A stretch of 64,000 nt of DNA from Silene latifolia. Taxonomy: Eukaryota; Streptophyta; Magnoliopsida; Caryophyllales; Caryophyllaceae. The translations under genes and the position numbers were made by a program. The notes under the pieces are model-generated. The model had not been told where the DNA came from, did no database searches, and worked only from the letters and a program-made list of their open reading frames with translations. Position 1 is the first letter of the stretch. Every line of letters starts with the position of its first letter. The DNA lies in contig NC_133538.1 in assembly GCF_048544455.1 (NCBI RefSeq), forward strand, positions 40,683,969 through 40,747,968, written 5' to 3'. This document shows positions 34,226-47,362 of this stretch, piece after piece.

Positions 34226-37200
34226 GTCTTCCCTCCTTAAAAAGAACTTCGTCCCCGAAGTTCAACCCATACATAAAAACAACCATACTAACTCGACCAA
34301 GACACAACAACATAATTAAGAACTCAAGAACTCGACCAAACATAAAACATGAACTTTTAACACCCACTCCACCAACTATGTTTACTTCCCTAACATGACT
34401 CACGATATCGTATCCACCACATATATACCTCTCACGACACCAACTCCATACATAACCAACTACCATCCTCTAACGCTGCTAGCTCCATAATATCATCCAC
34501 TATCAAATCCAAAATCAAGACACTCATAGACATCAAACGGAATGTTACATTCTACCACCCTTAAAAGGAACTTCGTCCTCGAAGTTTACTCACACTCATA
34601 AACATCCTCATCCAACTGCCAAGACTATCGAACTCATAACCATCATCATCCAACTGTCAACACTATCCAAATATTCTCACACTCCTAAACATCGAACTAC
34701 TACCGGTCACGGTCATGACCTTTAACAAAATTAACCACCACACGAATCAACCTTTTATTCGACATCAAGACTCAAACTTCCAAATATATTACCATATGCA
34801 CACCCATCAAAATCTCTTTTATCACATCCTACTCCTCTTAAGATAAATGTTATGTCCTCGTAACTCACTAATACTAAATCCTAGATACATCTCATTACCC
34901 TCTTTACCACCACATGTGCAAGATAACCGTTTATAAACCAAACACTCACCATTCTTATATTCAAGGCTCCCAAACATAAACATTTCTCATTCCTCAACTC
35001 ATTCGGCATAGCACCTATCCTATACCATAAACTCGTAGCAAAATCACCATACTAACTCTCCATTATTACTGCAAAACAACATACCTCTCTATGTAAAGCA
35101 CCTACCTCCCAAACGCATAACTCACGATCCCCACTCGTTACGTACACTCACACTAGATCCTCAAGTTCTTTCATTCATTACCGCAAGACTCATACATAAC
35201 TTAACACGACACTTATTATTCAACACCCTACACTCACTGTCTCAACAAAGGATTATGAACCACCTGCATATATCAGATCATTACCACCCATGTTCTACGA
35301 ATCACTTGCCATTATCATGTCCACTAAAGCCTTATTTAGAACAAGATCAAAATTATCAGAACAACCTCTCACAACCGTGTTCCATTAACCGAATATCACT
35401 ATACCATGACAACAACGAAGACATATACAACTCTATTCCATATCATACTCTACCCTCATTCTCAAACTTAACCTGATAAAGAAAACACCAATGATCAAGA
35501 CGACTGTCTATCTGTCCAAACTGAAACTCACGGGAAACAACAACAAACGAAACAACAATCTATGTATAATTGGTATGTACTTTCGAAACTCGAATCATAA
35601 TCATCCCGCCTACTCCATCACAACCGGTGACGGCATCACAACGCCGCCACCAACAGCCACACCGTAGTGCGAAAATACCCGCATCACAACACTAAATATC
35701 GTGCCCGGATCACCACCCGAGGCGCCATAACCACATCGATAGACATCACAACATACACAATCCCATAAGTACTGACTCAACATAACTTCTTGAACAAGAA
35801 AAACTTACTCAAATCCACTTTGCTAAATCACAAAGCAACATATTATATGAATTAAACAGATAATAACCTCATGAATATCATCCCCTTACCGCATCACGGA
35901 ATCAACATATATCATGAATACATACAAGTATAACCAGTCATGCCAGATAAATCAAATTATTACCCTTTTGAATATCATTCAATTAAATTACCGTGTTCAA
36001 CATATATTGCAGAACATTCAGATAACAACATTATAACTATCACACCATACCACTTCTTGTGAGGTCAGAACCTCACACAAACATTTACACTTATTATAGA
36101 CCCGTAATCACAACCAACTAGTCAATCCTGACCACGTAAGTTACCACTCGATAAAGGTTACCTGTCGCCCGAGTTTAACTCATATGCCCCTCATAAAATA
36201 TTCCCCCATTCGCACAACCATCACTTCCTGCCAAATATAACCATACCTTTACTATTCAACTATTAACATCCGCCTCATCTAACCATATCTTATACCTTCT
36301 CACAATCATACACAACAATCAGGTCCCTACCAAATCAACCTCTTTAGAATTGCTACCTTTCTAATATACCATCACTCTTAACCACTAGTAACAACGCCAC
36401 AATACCACCACTGCTCGTATATCAAACCTCTTAAACTCATATCAAAATAACACGGTTTTTCTCCTATCTTTGGTTATCATTCCAAATAACGAACATCAAA
36501 CCCATCCACAAAATTACCTCAACATTATTCCCAATACTATCTTATTTGTGTTGTCATCCAACTCTCCACCAAATACCTCGTATCGTGCCAATACTCCACC
36601 AACTTCTTGCTCCCTTAATTCCTCGAAACTCATTATCAATCATGTTGTCCTGAAACTCCTATATAACCTTTAGCTAACATCCTCGCGACGCTATCACACA
36701 TTTCAATGATTCCTTACCTTTATATCACATAACTCCGGTGAATATTTTTCTCAGCTTACTTTTATCCTTCTTTTCTCTTTACACTCAATAATACCAATTA
36801 ATAGTTCAACTCCTTATTCCTTCTAGCTAACTCTTTAGAAATCCAGTTACCCCTTCGTTGCTCCAAAACTCAAATTCCATTATTTTCTACCGACATCATC
36901 TCACTCTTTCTTACCATGGATCTTCTCTTATTATGTTATCACTCACACTTGCCACTAATCTATCCATAGAATCAACGTTTAATGTTCAAACAATTCCATC
37001 TCCCTTTTTACATCTCTAGAAATCAGAATTCATTTAATACCGTTAAATTACCCAAGGAAATCACACATGCCAGCTTTCGTCTCTCGATAACACAAATTTC
37101 CAAACTCAGTCACTACCTGCAAACCCACGTCGCGACATGTCCCATTAAGTTCGCTATATACCACTATTTCCAAACGACCTTTCATTACATATGTTCTTAC

Positions 37201-37619
37201 TCAACACTATTTCTAGCCATCTCCCTCCATAATTTATTATACATCTCAAAGTTGCTACATTGTCCACATCCTTTCTTTCAATCTTTTCATTCTCACATTC
37301 CTTAATCTTACATCATGCCTTGCCCACATTCACTTACATTTTCATTACTCAACATACAATCATGTCACTCATATCGTCTCACACAACATGCTCTATGCCT
37401 CAATTAAGTCTTACCAATCCCAACACATATAAATCATGTCCTCCCCACCGAACTCATACTCATCATAGGTGCCACTCTTTACACCACAAAATTGGGTAAC
37501 TTACGCGTCAAGACCAACATACATGTAAAACAATGCATAAAGAAGCAAAATAACGCCTTTGAATTAAACATAATATGCAACAAAGTCAAAAGATAAGCAT
37601 ATGACCCAAAACAAGGGTC

Positions 37620-37791
37620 ACTAGATCGAGTACAGGCCACTCGATCGAGTAAGGGACTTACTCGATCGAGTAGGTCAAGATCAGAAGCACGTAAAACAAA
37701 TCACCAGGGCTACTCGATCGAGTAACTAACGTACTCGATCGAGTGCCCCTTTACTCGATCGAGTACCAAGGATACTCGATCGAGTACCCCA
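37620..37791. repeat. Internal CTCGATCGAG array of element C
   Basis: Seven copies, five or six of them perfect TACTCGATCGAGTA or one base off, are spaced 20-60 bp apart. The same motif as in the LTR recurs here in the 5' leader, about 1.05 kb from the primer site. Confidence 0.85.
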
Positions 37792-38453
37792 ATTCTCAAG
37801 ACTTTGTCCGTTTTCAGTAAAAAGTCATAACTCACTCATTACTTGGTCGTTTTGGGCGTGTGACCTATCGTTAGAATCGTAAAAGGACAAGCTATCACCT
37901 CCAATTGGAATCACATAAAAATCATTTATGCATCTCAATTTATAACAGTTTAAAAACAACTTTGCTGTAATCAGACGACATAACTATTTAAGTTTTACTT
38001 CCAAATAGTTTAAACAACAACCAAGCAAACAAAACCAGTCCAAAACTCATAAAACCAGTATTCATAATCATATGTTATTATTTTCAAAAGCCAAGCAACA
38101 ACATTCATTATGCACATAATTTATCTAACTTGCCAATTATGACTTACTCACATGTTTTTATTCTATCACTTTTCCGTAAACAAAATCACAAATACATGAC
38201 ATCAAGTCCCCTATTCACATGTTACTAGCATAACAACATTATAAAATAACTTTCATTATATAACATGCTTAATCGGAACCATGTTACCATACCACGATGA
38301 TTCATCTTTTTCCACTAATTCATCCATCATACCACATATTTATCCACCATATTCGTTCAACATATTCACCCAGCACATGTTTAATTCACACTCCCAACCT
38401 TCTTTACTTTTACTCAACACGACAACAACAACATGTATACTTACACATCGCTT

Positions 38454-38479
38454 TATATATATATATATATATATATATA
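38454..38479. repeat. TA dinucleotide microsatellite
   Basis: About 13 uninterrupted TA units inside element C. Confidence 0.9.
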
Positions 38480-38821
38480 GACAAAACACTTTTCCTTACA
38501 TAATTATAACATGTCAAATTACATGTATCAATAATTATACTTTCATGCTTTACAATCAACCAACATACAATTCACGTCATTATCATCTTTCATCCATCAA
38601 TTCATACAACATACTACTACATAGATACACACAGCACACAATAAGCACATAACGATCCCGACACATATCCCATGGTGACCGGTTCAAAATTGTAGGGCGA
38701 GTTCGCGACTTTAGGACGTCTCCCAAGTCTTTGCATTAGCTCCTACAACCTTTACCCCGGGTTCATTTTAATTGACTCCCTATATTCATTGGATTTATTG
38801 GTTACAGGTTTCAGGATCGTC

Positions 38822-38833
38822 GCTCTGATACCA
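38822..38833 (-). promoter_or_regulatory. Primer-binding site of element C
   Basis: The minus strand reads TGGTATCAGAGC, the exact complement of the 3' end of plant initiator-Met tRNA, two bases from the LTR. Confidence 0.9.
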
Positions 38834-38835
38834 TT

Positions 38836-40369
38836 TGTAACACCCCCATACTCCAAGTGCCTTACCAGGACCACTCAGGTATAAGGATGCTACCATCTCG
38901 GTTACCCGAGGCATGATAATCATAAGACAATGAAGAAACATACTTTATTAAATAAGTTTTAGCGATTACATAACAAAACCAATCAAAGCAAAATACAACT
39001 GTTCTCAAACTATAAACCAACCGAAAGGAACTGTCCTAACAAACACAAAGAGAAGACTAAAGACTCGATATGTGATGACTCCATCCCCACTAGATCCCAC
39101 GCGTATCCAAGATATACCGCCAAGCAAATGCTCACCACCCCGAATGGATCACCACGCTTTTAAAACATTTAAACGGGGTCGCATACTAATCACACAATTA
39201 ATATACATGTCACAATAAGATAAACAGACAGCTTAACCATCACACATACACAACCAACCAACTCCAATCATCTCAATCACATCGACCGTCCACTGGACCG
39301 GCCCCCCGCGTGGGGGGACCGCAACCGTACCCACCAAATCCCCGCTCCACATAGTGAGCGATAACCCCGTCCATTAATGTGCACATCCCCTTCCGTGGCG
39401 GGTTCCACGAAGGGCGAAACTAGGGCGTGAAGTCACTCCCGCAAGTGACTCCACTCAACCGAGAACGCATCTCGAGAACCATAGGCAACCAATCACAATC
39501 ACAATATCAACAACCGTCAATTTATCAACAAAGTGTACAATCACAATCACAAACGGTCACAATACAATTACTATATCAAACAATCAATCTCAACACATCA
39601 ACAATCATCCCATTATGGGACTAATACGAGTAGGAAATCCTACCTGAATGCAACACAAACATCAGACGATCTAGCAGCTGTCTCAAAACCTTTCCTCTAC
39701 AAACCCTTCTCCTATACACATAATCACATAATCACTACCAACACAACAAATCATAAAAACCTTTCCTCTAGCAGCTGTCTCAAAACCTGGAATGCAACAC
39801 AAACATCAGACGATCTAGCAGCTGTCTCAAAACCTTTCCTCTACGAACCCTTCTCCTATACACATAATCACATAATCACTACCAACACAACAAATCATAA
39901 AAACCCCCAATCCCAAAATTAGGGTTTAAACAAAGTCAACCAAACGCTATAAAATTGGTATGTAGGACTTACCCTTGACGCAAGGAACACTATGATGCAA
40001 AGAACAATGAAATCCGACACCTCTAGCTCCGGGATTTGCTAACGATGCGATTAGGATTAAGAACGTACTTGCCTTCTCTCTTAAACAGTAAATTAGGTTT
40101 TGCAAAAGTGATTTAGAAACAATGACGGAAGGTTATATATCTTAATCGCATAATTAACAAAACCCGAGAAAAACTCCCCGTAAACAGGCTACTCGATCGA
40201 GTACCCAAGGCTACTCGATCGAGTACCCCCTTACTCGATCGAGTACCCCAGCTACTCGATCGAGTACCCAACAGGTCAGAAACTATTTTAAAACGCAACT
40301 CACCCTTACTCGACAGAGTAAGGCCTACTCGATAGAGTACCTAAAGACTTATAAATACGGAGTATTACA
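38836..40369 (-). repeat. 5' LTR of element C, with internal 144-bp duplication
   Basis: This is 1534 bp, 143 bp longer than its partner because 39640-39783 is repeated at about 39784-39927 (the 'atcagacgatctagcagctg' segment starts at 39661 and again at 39805). A minus-strand TATA-like box is at 40133-40141 and the palindrome array at 40190-40339. Confidence 0.92.
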
Positions 40370-40914
40370 CCCAAGATCAGCCTAGGTAAGCCACGTTTTG
40401 GTGGTCAAAAACCCGTCTTAAGACGGTCACACACTAATAGCTACAACTCATAAAAACACTCGCAAAGCCCTAAATGGGTGGTCAACGGTAGTCACATGAT
40501 GGTCAAAGACGAGTCAAAGATGTGTCGAGGTCAAGACGGGTCAACAGTATTAATTAAATAATATAAAGGTTAGTATAAGACGGTCTTACCTTACGAACTC
40601 CAGGCGGAGGGACAAAATCTCCATATCTTCCAATCTCTCTTTTCTCTCTTTTTCTCTCTATTGGTTTGTGTGGTAGAAATGCAAATGAAATGATAAGGTG
40701 CGTGGATAAGGGATAAGGGGGTATATATAGGGTGAGAGTAGTATAAGGTGAGTGTATGTGTATGTATATACATGTATCTTATTATTATTAATAAAAAAAA
40801 TTGTTATTACTATTATTTGTATTATTATTATTCCATCTCAAGCCCAACTCGCTAAATACGATAGAATATCATTATTATATAATTATTAAATATGGAGTAT
40901 TATAATCTGTTACA

Positions 40915-42181
40915 AAAATTATAAAAGACTGAATTATGTTACACAACTATAAACGTAGTTGCTCTTTCATGGATACATTTTACTGTTTCATGGACTTTTT
41001 GCCATTTATTTTCCATATACACACTCTAATTCTCTTCCTCACAAAATAAATCAAATCCGTCATATTTATCAACTATGGACGCTAGTTCTCATGTCGATCA
41101 AGTAATAATTCTAATTTATTTATTTTATTAACGATGTTATATCAAATTAGAGAGATTAAATTAATTTGGAGTAATGAAATTAGAGTTTGTATAAATATTA
41201 AAAAATTTATGGTCGGAATTTTCTAATCCTTGATTCGTACTGAACACAAAGAGCATTGACTCCAGAGTTGATTGTTTTCACCTCCGTTTTTACATGGTGC
41301 TCACTGCTCAACAATAACAAGTTGCTTGTTTTGGTCTCTAACGTTGAATTTAGAGTTTTTTTGGAACCACCTTCATTGGCTAAGTTCTGATGTTTTGCAG
41401 CAAAATTGCATATGATATAATAATTAGTTTAAAACTTCTCGTCGTTTGTTTCAGCCACATTTGCTTTTGGAATTAATCTCTCAAATTATAAAGGTATTAT
41501 AGAATGAATTAACATGTTGAATTAATTTAACTAAAACTTAGAATTTCTAGAAATGAAGAACTAATTGAATTAGATGAAGAATTAAAATCGGTAATTTCCC
41601 CTGTGGCTGATCAGGTGAGAGGGGTGGTCCGGTATTGGGGGTGCGGTGCAGGTGGTCGGTTCAGGGGTCCCATAGTATAGTCAGTGTGGGGAGGGAATGC
41701 GACAGTGCGGGGAGCTTAGAGGTTTGACGGGGTTGGTTGTAATTTGAGAGAATTAGGAAAAATGGAAAATGAGGTGGACAAAATGACAAGGGCATGATTG
41801 AGTAAATCATGTAAATGAATGAGCATAACCATTATAAAAGACTAAATTATATTACACAAATACAATTGACTAAATTATGTTACACAAATATAAACGACTG
41901 GATTATGTTACAGAACTATAAACGACTCATCCTTAGAGGTAGACGTGTGTCGCCTCCGGTTATGTGGTTGTGGTAAGATATCGCCACGTACATACTGCCA
42001 CAAGTGCATCAACCTTTCGGTGTACATTTCTTCATAGTGATCCATAGTGGAGAGATTATACTTTTCCCATGTGCGGTCGGTGTACTGGAGGCATATGACA
42101 ATCATCTTGTGTACATAACCGAAACCAATGATTACCTGCATAACCGATCCATAGAATACCAGAAGGTTCCCTAACACCAGG
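40915..42181. other. Unassigned AT-rich sequence between elements D and E, with a 30-bp tandem repeat
   Basis: Three imperfect copies of a unit of about 30 bp (core GACTAAATTATGTTACACAA) occupy 41838-41926, and one more copy stands alone at 40927-40955. The rest shows no element borders and no coding similarity except the frame described at 41908-42177. It could be host intergenic DNA or a decayed element. Confidence 0.5.
41908..42177 (-). CDS. Unrecognised 89-codon reading frame
   Basis: I do not recognise this frame. The product would begin MLGNLLVFYGSV and has a mixed, protein-like composition (WEKYNLSTMDHYEEMYTERL, then a basic stretch with PHNRRRH). It has no signal peptide or clear motif. 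It lies just outside the LTR of element E and overlaps the tandem repeat at its 3' end, which argues for a fragment of a longer gene or for chance. Treat it as hypothetical. Confidence 0.25.
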   Translation of the reverse strand: MLGNLLVFYGSVMQVIIGFGYVHKMIVICLQYTDRTWEKYNLSTMDHYEEMYTERLMHLWQYVRGDILPQPHNRRRHTSTSKDESFIVL

Positions 42182-42934
42182 TGATGTGACTTCTATTTAC
42201 GCATATTTAGTCCCCTAACTAGCCTAATTCCTATGCTTTTTAGTGTGTATTAGGGTCGTTCTTGTCTTTAGCTTCCTATTATGCATATTCTATGAGGTTT
42301 CGTGTCCTTGGTAGGAGAGGAGCACTAACCTTGCCTAAACGGAGTAAATCAGAGCTAAATTGATTGCATCCAACGACCAAGCATCAAAGAAGAGACCAAG
42401 GCTAAAGGCTGTAGATCAATAAATAAAGTTTTAGGGCAATGAAGGACAATCCCCACGACCCAAGAATCTATCCCCACAAGTTATTGGGCAAGGATGACGA
42501 GAAGGGAGCCATTACAAGAGGAATTTGCTTAGAACCAAACCAATACTTACTTTTTTGGCTCTGAAGCTAAGCTAGATGAAATAACATCAAAAAATAAAGG
42601 GGTCTAGGCTTTTGAATCACTCTAATAGGTGTCCGGATAAGAAAATGATGTCCGTTTTACAATCCGAGCTCAAATAGACAAGTTGTGCACATGCCCGTTC
42701 GAGCTGAGCATCAGGACGTGCGTCCCTACATCAGGACGGGCGTCTCCATACTCAGGATAGGCGTCCATACCCCTAGCCTGGGCGTTCTACCCTCAGGACG
42801 CTCGACCTAAGCTCTATGATTGTTTCTTCATAGGTCCAGGACGCACGACTTGCTCTGGGGACTTGCAAGGAGTTAGTCGTGTTTGGTGGGCCTATCCTTC
42901 ATTTAAGCCCATAATTAACCCTAAAGATTATTTA

Positions 42935-42947
42935 CTATATATACCCC
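42935..42947 (+). promoter_or_regulatory. TATA box of the E 5' LTR
   Basis: CTATATATACCCC lies about 90-225 bp downstream of the short inverted-repeat array at 42711-42845. Confidence 0.6.
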
Positions 42948-43547
42948 TCTTGTATTTAGAGGAGATTAAGCCTCTTTAGTTTAGATTAAGTCTTCTTAGG
43001 AGTAGATTAGAATAGAATTAGTCTTTAATCATTCCACAAATTGCACTTTAATCATTCCTTAATTATTTCTCAAACAATCTTAGATCTAGCTTTGTAATTG
43101 AAGAATTCTTGGGTTTGTATTGGAGAATTGACAACTCTCCATCATTAATCAAAGGTTTCTTCCATTATTCTTCCAATTTCCTTTGTTAAATTCAAGTTAT
43201 TTACATTTGGATGTCTTGGGTATGTATTTGAAGACCAAGTGACAAGTCTCTATCTTTATTCAAGGATTCTTCTTTATTTATGTTCATATTTACTTTCCAA
43301 GTTGGTAACCTTCTTAATCCCACTTTATTGACTTGTTAATCTCTTGTTTTATTACCTTGCTTAATCATCATATTCATTTCTGTTGCGATGTTTGACACAA
43401 TTGCTAGCATATTAATCATGATGTGTAGTGAGTAGTCTTCTAGCTAGGGTTATTGGGGATTATGGGAGTAATTATGGGATAAATCTATGCTTAGTGCTTT
43501 CATATGAATGCTTGCTTATTGTACTTTCAACTTATGCACATGTTATG

Positions 43548-45304
43548 TGATGCGATCCCGCTAAGTGTTCACAATTTAAGATGTGGTCGTTGGTCACGGT
43601 CGAATCAAAACACAATTTATAGCTCCACAAACAACTCTACAATTAGTAAAGAGGCAAGTAAATGTCGGATCCCAAGGGACGGGAGTTGAAATGAGATTTC
43701 TATTGTAACTAGTGGTGTCTAAGGGGGTGTCACAAATTGGGTTGATGTAGAAGGTTACTAAACTAAAATAGCAATGAAAATAATCAAGCAAGATGAATTA
43801 AAGGGGTGTAAACAATTGATTAAAGGCACTAGGGTGTCATGGGATCATAGGGGAATTATGGGATATGACCATACAAACATGTTCTCAAATTATAAGCAAG
43901 CAATTATTGTTGTGATGGATTGAGTTGGGTTATTTCTTACAATCCTAGGAAAGTTTGGGTCCCGGAGCCGAATCGATTAGATTGTACAACACCTACAAGT
44001 CGACTTAATCTTCCCTACTCAACAACATGCATGGTCTAATGAGACTCGAGTTGGGTTATGTCTTACAAGTCTCATTGAAAAGATAGAAGATGATAGTAAA
44101 TGCAAGGATTCATAGGCTTAGCATTTTATCAAAATATAACATGTGCATGAGTTGAGATCAAAACAAGCAAGCAAATAAAACATGAAAGCATATTAATTTA
44201 AGCATGAATCATTCCCCATGTTGGTTTCCCCTAATCACCCATTAACCCTAGCTAAGAGACTACTCACTCATTATCATGTTGATCATGCTAGCAAGGTTGT
44301 CAATCATACCAACAATATGAAACATGATGAATAAATGAAAATAATTAACAATAATTAAAGAGGGATTAAGAGATTATACCTACTAATGATTCCAATAATA
44401 AAGCAAAGATAAAAGAAGTACTTGAATGCTTGATTGAGAGGTTGTCAATCTCCCAACAATAACCCAAATAATCTTCAATTACCCAAAATAAAGGATGAAC
44501 AAAAGAGAGATTAAAGAACTAAAACTTGGATTAAAACTTGATTAATACTTGATTACAATATTAAAGAGAGATTTGATTGATATTAACTACACTAATTATT
44601 GATAAGAAGAACATGCTCCTCTAATTAGACTAATGGGGTATTTATAGTGGAAATTAGGGAGGATGCATTAGGGTTAACTAAGGGCTAAACTAGTAATTAC
44701 ACTTTTTAAGTTGAGCAAGGAGGAGCCGGTATTTTTTGAGAGAAGGGCTTCTTTCTTCGTAGCTTGGAGAAGACAATCCGTGTTGTGCTAGAATCCGGGC
44801 GGAATAGGGTCGGGACGGGCGGATTCTGGCGTTGGAATCCGAGAGGATTTAGGGTAATCCGGGCGGATTGTGGAGGGGGAATCCGAGCGGATTGTGGCAA
44901 AGCCGCTCGGATTGTGCTGCTGCGGGACGGACGGATTGGTGACAATCCGCTCGGATTGTCAGTCAGCAACAAATCTTCTTCTTTTCTTCCCTTTTCTTCA
45001 TAAATTCCTTGGGGATTTCCTTGGGGACTCAAGGATCTTTTCTCAACATTGCTCTTCTATTATAATATGTACAAAGGCCTTCTAATCTTGTCTCTCCTTG
45101 ATGCTTGGTCATTGAATTCGATCAATTTAGTCTCGTTTTGCCATGAAAAGGCAAGATTCTTACTCCTTTCCTACCAAGGGATCAAAATCTCAAAGAATAT
45201 GCAAAACAAAGAACTAAAGATAAGAACTGACCCAAATAAGCACTAAAAAGCATGGAAACAAGGCTAATTCGGGGGCTAAATATGCGCCAATTATGGTCAC
45301 ATCA
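43548..45304 (-). repeat. 3' LTR of element F
   Basis: A minus-strand TATA box (tatttatag on plus, 44639-44647) separates U3 on the right from R/U5 on the left. U3 holds the AATCCG..CGGATT array (44773-44962). The 43594-43791 and 44706-45032 frames are chance readings shared by both LTRs. Confidence 0.93.
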
Positions 45305-47362
45305 AATATCCCCAAACCGAACCTTTGCTCGCCCCGAGTAAAGAGGTGACAAAGACTAGGACCAATACTAACCTATCCTAATAATATAGCCGATATGAGA
45401 CAATTAGCGGGTCTCACTCCGCCCCTTCAACTCACAACAAGACAACGATGAGGTAGGATGCCTTCTTACAAGGCAAGGCGGGTCTTGCCAAAATGGCGAC
45501 ACATCCAAACTTTAAGCACACAAAAACACATAATGGATGCATCTACAAAAAGAATAGCCACTCCCTCATCAAGTGGCGGAGGCACTAAAGAGGAACCAAT
45601 TTAAGAGCATGTAATCCTTCACAAATACTAGTTCAACAAATTACTAAGTCTAAGAGGATGGCACTAAATCACCTCCAAATGGTGTTAAACTAGACTACTT
45701 TCGTCCTCAATTTCCAAATGCTTTCGTCAAGAGCGATCGGATGGTGGTGGAATGATGATCCCTATGATGCTAGTGGCATATGACATGACAAGTCTCGAAT
45801 TCTCTACAAAAGTAAAGGTCATGGATCGTCCCAAGCTCGACCAAGTGGCTTGACAAAAGGCTTTTTGGGAATGAAATGCTCAAATCTTTATTCACAACGG
45901 GTGGATATGACTAGTATTCAAAATTGTCCTCATTTCACTTTCACATTTCAAAAATTTAAGATGGGGTTTGTCCCTTCCGGGCTAGTGTCCTTTGCTTTCG
46001 CCAATCGCTTATTAGGCAACCGGTTAACCTCTAGACAATAGCTTTTCGGGGTGATAGTCACTCTGTCTCTGGGCGGCCGAATTCACAACCGTATGGGGGC
46101 CCAATTCAATGGATCCCACACCAAAGCACATCGAAGTGGTACGCCTCCATCAAAACAACTTAACTTTCTCAACTTTCAACAATTCATAACATTTGAGGTT
46201 TCCTTGGAATTACATTACTTCCACATGGCAAAATTTCTTTGAAATGAGCACTTCAAGCTTATTGATAGAAAAATATTTTCGGGTTGCCTTACCACAAGGT
46301 CAAACAAGGTCACCTAGACAAGTTAACCAAGTCCACATCGCATCACGGGGTTGGATAGGTGACTCACATGCAAACCCTTGACTAGGCCTTGGGTCATGGG
46401 TCAAAAGACACTAGTATGACACTTTCTAGGGTGTTTTACAACCATTCTAGTAGGCAAAGTCTTAAGTTGAACAAGTATTTATAATGGCTTAGTTGCTCTT
46501 GTCAAAGTTCCTAAATAGGCATTTTTCAAAACATTTCTAACATGCAACTACATGCCATGATGCAACTAATATAAACATCCTAATGCAAGTGATTCTATCA
46601 ACTATTATGACATATAAACTAAATGCAAGTCCTAAATTCACATTGTTACACCGCATCAATCAAAATAAAGCCACATAGTCATTAACATAAAGAGGAAAAA
46701 GGAGATTTGAAAGATCATACCATGCGGTCTTGAATATCCTCATGTCTCGGATGTGGCGTAGTCAATCAATGTGAACAAGGATAGAACAAGCACAATATAT
46801 ATACAAGACAATATATACAAGACTACAAAAGGAAATAAACATGTTTTTGGGTTTTCAATTTTCAAATTTTTATGATTTTTGAAATTTTTCAATTTTTTTG
46901 GATTTTTGAATAAGAGTTAAATGTTAGAATTCCCATCCCCACACTAATATGGGCATTGTCCTCAATGGCCAAAATGATGGAAATTATGCAAAGATGATGC
47001 ATGATTTCTATACTAAATGCAATCTATACTAAGCTACACTACATGATGCATGGTTTTTGTTATGACGGAGAGGATAATTTAGATTACCTCCCGTTGCGTA
47101 TGCATTAACTTCCCCAAACCGAGTGAGACACTATTGCTAATGTCCAAGGATGGGTATAGTTCATGCACACACTATGCTATGCATGAAACTAATTTGTCAT
47201 TTTGGATTTTGAAAACGGGAACAATAGAATGAGAACACCTCAATGGTACCGAGGTGTGAGTCCTCTAATGGGGCTAGGACTACTCCAACAATGATCAAAA
47301 TTAAATATAATACAAAGAGAGAAATAGACAAACCATGAGAGTGTAGGAGTCTTCAAGGCTTG
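45305..47362 (-). other. 3' non-coding region of element F
   Basis: About 2 kb adjoins the 3' LTR. On the minus strand it starts with CATTGAGGACAATGCCC (near 46955) and ends with the purine tract CGGTTTGGGGATATT at the LTR. It aligns with 62640-64000 of element E in reverse, for example 'ctttcgtcaagag' (45720) with 'ctcttgacgaaag' (63838). No coding signal was seen. Confidence 0.7.

Larger units (their letters stand above)
34226..38835 (-). other. Non-coding interior of element C
   Basis: The plus strand is rich in A and C. It starts with the polypurine tract and a related second copy of that neighbourhood at about 34544-34590 ('cttaaaaggaacttcgtcc'). A palindrome array of seven CTCGATCGAG-type units lies at 37620-37791. 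A TA microsatellite is at 38454-38479. Frames such as 36982-37305 and 38281-38652 have skewed, simple composition and match no family I know. Confidence 0.7.
32835..40369 (-). mobile_element. Element C: complete non-coding LTR retrotransposon (LARD-like, initiator-Met primer)
   Basis: This 7535-bp element has LTRs of 1391 bp (32835-34225) and 1534 bp (38836-40369), starting TGTAACACCC and ending GTATTACA. Exact target duplications CCCAA lie at 32830-32834 and 40370-40374. The minus-strand primer site TGGTATCAGAGC (38822-38833) is a perfect initiator-Met match, and the purine tract AAGGAGGGAAGAC (34226-34238) adjoins the other LTR. The 4.6-kb interior has no coding capacity that I can recognise on either strand. 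It must have been mobilised in trans. Confidence 0.92.
27387..40914 (-). mobile_element. Element D: large non-coding LTR retrotransposon, 5' part; oldest layer of the left block
   Basis: The 5' LTR begins at 29967 (TGTAACACCCC) and probably ends at 40914 (CTGTTACA). It is interrupted by a Mutator-like element and by element C. On the minus strand, TGGTATAAGAGC (29952-29963) follows the LTR and differs by one base from the initiator-Met primer site. Internal sequence at 27387-29966 shows no coding. The remaining internal part and the 3' LTR should lie beyond element B, left of the window. The LTR start and its CTCGGTTTCCCGAG motif resemble element C, so both belong to related families. Confidence 0.6.
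29967..40914 (-). repeat. 5' LTR of element D, in three pieces
   Basis: Pieces are 29967-30984, 32142-32834 and 40375-40914, about 2.25 kb together. A minus-strand TATA box (gtatatatag on plus) is at 40721-40730. The minus-strand start TGTAACAG, followed by TACTCCATATTTA, resembles C's TGTAATACTCCGTATTTA, which supports the outer border. The 32282-32834 part is extremely rich in ccacca on the plus strand. The outer border is the weakest part of this call. Confidence 0.5.

Noticed and set aside
35255..37499. Several plus-strand frames in element C
   Set aside because: AC-rich sequence with few stop codons on this strand; residues are mostly His, Thr, Ser, Pro and Asn with no motif.
29011..40339. 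CRISPR-like appearance of the regularly spaced CTCGATCGAG repeats
   Set aside because: Units are about 10-14 bp palindromes with irregular spacing inside LTR elements of a plant genome; no cas genes.
44706..45032. 108-codon minus-strand frame in F's LTR (and its partner at 54328-54653)
   Set aside because: It reads through the palindrome array in U3; repeated Pro-Gln-Ser-Ala-Arg residues reflect the DNA motif.
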